A stretch of DNA of 15,372 bases from SG-bin9 sp049323835 (GTDB lineage Bacteria > Pseudomonadota > Alphaproteobacteria > Rhizobiales > Xanthobacteraceae). The notes beneath the pieces were generated by a model that worked only from the letters and a program-made list of their open reading frames with translations, did no database searches and was not told where the DNA came from. Location of the stretch: assembly GCA_049323835.1 (NCBI GenBank), contig JBMOOJ010000068.1, forward strand, positions 1 to 15,372, in the 5' to 3' direction. Shown here piece after piece: positions 13,109 through 15,372 of this stretch (positions are counted from its first letter, which is position 1; each line of letters begins with the position of its first letter). A program made the position numbers and the translations under genes.

Positions 13109-14983
13109 ATGGACGGTTTGCAAGGTGGACCAAAGACGGCGGGTTTGAGCGATCGTCCGATCCGCAACCTGGCCGATATCGAGGCCTTCGAACGGGAGAT
13201 GCCGTTCGAGGCGCGGGTCAGCGCGCGCGGCGTGTTCGATGTGTTCCGCGAGAGCGCGGAGAAGTACCCCGATCACATCGCGATGACGATGGTGATGACC
13301 GGCGCGCCGGACGAGACGCCGCGCAAGGTCAGCTATCGCGAGCTTCTTCAGGGCGTCATCCGTGCGGCCAACGTGTTCACGGACATTGCGGGCGACGCGC
13401 CGGGCGTTGCCTACATGCTGCCGAACCTCGTTGAGACTCATTTCGTGCTGTGGGGCGCGGAGACGGTCGGCTATGCGGTGCCGATCAATTTCCTGCTGCG
13501 GCCCGAGCACATCGCCGAACTCGTGCAGGCATCGGGCGCGAAGGTGCTGGTCGCGCTCGGCCCGCATCCGCAGCTTGACATCTGGGAGAAGGCCGTTGCC
13601 GTCGCGGCGGCCTTGCCCGGAGTGAAGCTCGTGCAGGTCGCACCGCCGACGCAAGCCGCGCCGGACGGCGTGATCAATCTTGCCGCAGCACTGCAAGGGC
13701 AGCCGGGCGATGTGCTCAAGGCCAAGACGGTCCGGCGTGACGACGAGGTCGCGGCGTATTTCCACACTGGCGGAACGACCGGCGCGCCGAAGCTTGTCGC
13801 GCATACGCATCGCAATCAGCTCGTCGCGGCATTCGGTGGCGCGGTGCTGCTCGACTATCGCGACAACGATATTCTGACCTGTGGTTTGCCGTTGTTCCAC
13901 GTGGCCGGAACGATCGTCTGCGGCCTGTCGGTGTTCATGGCGGGCGGAAATCTCCTGATGCTGACGCCTGGCGGGTTGCGCAATCCGGCCGTCATCAAGA
14001 ACTTCTGGAAGCTGGTCGAGGCGCACCGCGCCACCATTCTCGGCGGGGTGCCGACGGCGCTCGGCGCGCTGCTGAATGTGCCGCTCGATGCGGATATTTC
14101 GAGCGCGCGGCTCAGCCTTGTCGGCGCATCGTCGACGCCGCGTGCGGTCGCCGAGCAATTCCAGGCGCTCACGAACACGACGCTGCATGAAATTCTCGGC
14201 ATGACGGAAACCGGCGGCCTGATCGCGATCGCGCCATCGGCCGCGAAGCCTGTCATCAGCTCAGTCGGTTTCAGGCTGCCGTATACGCAGGTGGCGATCC
14301 GCAAATTCAACGCCGACGGAACGCTCGGCGCGGAATGCAGCCCCAACGAGATCGGCGTGCTGACGATCAGCGGGCCGACGGTGACGCCGGGCTATCGCAG
14401 CGGCGAGGCGAAGGCGCATCGCGACGGATATCTCGACAGCGGCGATCTGGCGTATGCGGATGCGGAAGGGCGGCTCTATATCGCCGGCCGCGCGAAAGAC
14501 CTGATCATCCGCAGCGGCCACAACATCGATCCGCTGATGATCGAGGATGTGTTCCAGCGTCATCCGGCGGTGGAAATGGCGGCCGCCGTCGGCCAGCCGG
14601 ACCGTTACGCCGGCGAACTTCCGGTCTGCTACGTGTCACTGCGGCCGGGCGCGCAGACAAGCGTCGAGGAACTGCGTCACTTTGCGGAAGGTGAGATTGC
14701 CGAGCGCCCGGCGTGGCCGAAGCAGATCTACATCGTCGACAAGATTCCGGTGACGGGCGTCGGCAAGATCTTCAAGCCCGAGTTGCGCGCGGACGCGGCC
14801 AAGCGCCTGGTCGATCAGATCCTCGCCGAGACCTTCGACGTCGCTGGTGCCACGGTCGCCGCAACGCCCGGCGGCAAGCGCGGCATGCTCGTCGAGGTGA
14901 CGTTGCCCGCAGACATGGCGTGGAAAAAAGAGCAGGTCGAAAAGGCGCTCGAAGGCTACGTTTTCGAGGCCCGCGTGCAGTAG
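13109..14983 (+). CDS. AMP-forming acyl-CoA ligase (ANL superfamily) with C-terminal extension
   Basis: Cytoplasmic enzyme of 624 residues that activates a carboxylic acid with ATP and CoA. ANL motifs in order are the phosphate loop TGGTTGAPK (220-228), GMTETGG (364-370), the ribose-binding Asp446 in YLDSGDLAY, hinge region GRAKDLIIRSGHNIDP from residue 460, and catalytic Lys553 in GVGKIFKPELR. About 70 residues follow Lys553, more than in most acyl-CoA synthetases; this tail (AGATVAATPGGKRGMLVEV, then KEQVEKALEGYVFEARV) looks like an extra small alpha/beta fold. ATG at 13109 has GAGGA (13097-13101) 7 bases upstream and lies 3 bases after the binding-protein stop, so the two are co-transcribed. 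Substrate could be an aromatic, branched or medium-chain acid; motifs do not decide. Confidence 0.93.
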   Translation: MDGLQGGPKTAGLSDRPIRNLADIEAFEREMPFEARVSARGVFDVFRESAEKYPDHIAMTMVMTGAPDETPRKVSYRELLQGVIRAANVFTDIAGDAPGVAYMLPNLVETHFVLWGAETVGYAVPINFLLRPEHIAELVQASGAKVLVALGPHPQLDIWEKAVAVAAALPGVKLVQVAPPTQAAPDGVINLAAALQGQPGDVLKAKTVRRDDEVAAYFHTGGTTGAPKLVAHTHRNQLVAAFGGAVLLDYRDNDILTCGLPLFHVAGTIVCGLSVFMAGGNLLMLTPGGLRNPAVIKNFWKLVEAHRATILGGVPTALGALLNVPLDADISSARLSLVGASSTPRAVAEQFQALTNTTLHEILGMTETGGLIAIAPSAAKPVISSVGFRLPYTQVAIRKFNADGTLGAECSPNEIGVLTISGPTVTPGYRSGEAKAHRDGYLDSGDLAYADAEGRLYIAGRAKDLIIRSGHNIDPLMIEDVFQRHPAVEMAAAVGQPDRYAGELPVCYVSLRPGAQTSVEELRHFAEGEIAERPAWPKQIYIVDKIPVTGVGKIFKPELRADAAKRLVDQILAETFDVAGATVAATPGGKRGMLVEVTLPADMAWKKEQVEKALEGYVFEARVQ

Positions 14984-15035
14984 CTACTCTGAACTCACCT
15001 GAATCATCGCCCGAAGCGGCGGCCTCCGCGCTGCG

Positions 15036-15073
15036 TCTGACCTTGTGGGCAGCACCTGAGGCAAGGCGTCAGA
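15036..15073. terminator. Hairpin between convergent ligase and autotransporter genes
   Basis: TCTGACCTTG (15036-15045) pairs with CAAGG (15062-15066) and TCAGA (15069-15073), with a 2-base bulge and a loop of 16. It overlaps the stop codon of the minus-strand gene and lies in the 85-base gap between convergent genes, where a two-way terminator is expected. There is no T-run on either side, so this is tentative. Confidence 0.35.
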
Positions 15074-15372
15074 ACGTGTACCGGATACGCCCGGTGCCGG
15101 CGACTTGGCTGACATTGCCGGAGAACTCGCCGTCGAAGCGTGCGCCAACGGAGAGGGAGGGCGTGATGCGCCAGTCGAGCCCGGTCGAGACGGTGGCGCT
15201 ATCGCGGTCGGGCCGGGCGCCGGTGACGGTGAAGGCCGAGCCGGGCAGGCCGACGAGCGCCGCCGAGATCGAGCTGTCGCGCTCGAAATAGTTCGCCCAG
15301 GCGACCCGCACGAAGGCGGTTGCGTCGAAGCCCGGCGTGCCGAAGCGCGTCTCGAAGCGCGCGCCGAGTTCG
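15069..15372 (-). CDS. Autotransporter beta-domain protein, C-terminal end only
   Basis: The last 100 residues of a protein whose gene continues beyond the window end. The reading frame stays open to the window edge. The residues alternate polar and hydrophobic in beta-strand fashion (FDATAFVRVAWANYF, ATVSTGLDWRITPSLSVGARFDGEF, GTGRIRYTF) and end in Phe, the outer-membrane barrel signal recognised by the BAM complex. GLDWRITPSLSVGARFDG is typical of the last strands of autotransporter barrels in Bradyrhizobium-like bacteria. The N-terminal passenger, which would tell its role, is not visible. The gene converges on the acyl-CoA ligase and is unlikely to be functionally linked to it. Confidence 0.85.
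   Translation of the reverse strand, partial: ELGARFETRFGTPGFDATAFVRVAWANYFERDSSISAALVGLPGSAFTVTGARPDRDSATVSTGLDWRITPSLSVGARFDGEFSGNVSQVAGTGRIRYTF

Noticed and set aside
13117..13124. TTTGCAAG, a 7/8 match to the ScfR operator box
   Set aside because: It lies inside the first codons of the ligase gene, stands alone, and a match of this quality is expected by chance in 15 kb.
11840..14188. A 782-codon open frame on the minus strand, antisense to the binding protein and ligase genes
   Set aside because: The plus strand encodes two clear families with signal peptide and ANL motifs. The antisense product is rich in Arg, His, Asp and Glu with no recognisable domain, as expected for a shadow frame in GC-rich DNA.

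Overview
The window is a GC-rich, gene-dense stretch of chromosome from an alphaproteobacterium. The protein families, the stacked ATGA/GTGA start-stop overlaps and a palindromic intergenic repeat beginning GCATGATCCGGAAAAG (which I recall, unverified, as common in Bradyrhizobium, Rhodopseudomonas and Afipia) point to the Nitrobacteraceae. No tRNA, rRNA, insertion sequence, phage gene or CRISPR array was seen. No stretch over 300 bases lacks a gene; the longest gap is 178 bases, between prpB and the aminotransferase gene.

Layout. (1) Positions 1-3350, plus strand: the end of a branched-chain-type (HAAT) ABC importer operon, livH (5' end missing), livM, livG, livF, all overlapping. (2) Positions 3338-4789, minus strand: a ScfR/PrpR-family regulator that converges on livF with a 13-base overlap. 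(3) Positions 4946-9009, plus strand: a hotdog acyl-CoA thioesterase followed by prpD, prpC and prpB, the core of the 2-methylcitrate cycle, which turns propionyl-CoA plus oxaloacetate into pyruvate plus succinate. The 156-base divergent region holds two perfect TTTGCAAA palindromes one base apart plus several degenerate copies, very probably the operators of the regulator. (4) Positions 9010-9134: a compact block of nested inverted repeats right after the prpB stop. (5) Positions 9188-10414: a class-III aminotransferase. (6) Positions 10530-11800: a two-gene unit of a 2-hydroxychromene-2-carboxylate-isomerase-like (DsbA-fold) enzyme and a TetR regulator. (7) Positions 11873-14983: a periplasmic substrate-binding protein of the LivJ/K type and an AMP-forming acyl-CoA ligase. 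(8) Positions 15069-15372, minus strand: the C-terminal end of an autotransporter beta-barrel.

How it may fit together. Units 6 and 7 share an identical 16-base element (TTGACGGTGTTAAATT) at their promoters, so the TetR protein probably controls its own unit and the binding protein/ligase unit. The substrate-binding protein lacks permeases beside it, while the livHMGF operon about 8.5 kb upstream shows no binding protein in the window; the two may form one transporter split by the methylcitrate block. The simplest reading is a locus for uptake and CoA activation of an organic (perhaps aromatic or branched) acid, next to the machinery that removes propionyl-CoA. The first part is inference; the methylcitrate assignment is well supported.

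Oddities worth checking: the LivG signature motif is replaced by a non-canonical sequence, the thioesterase has Gly where related enzymes carry the catalytic Asp, and the ligase has a C-terminal extension of about 70 residues.
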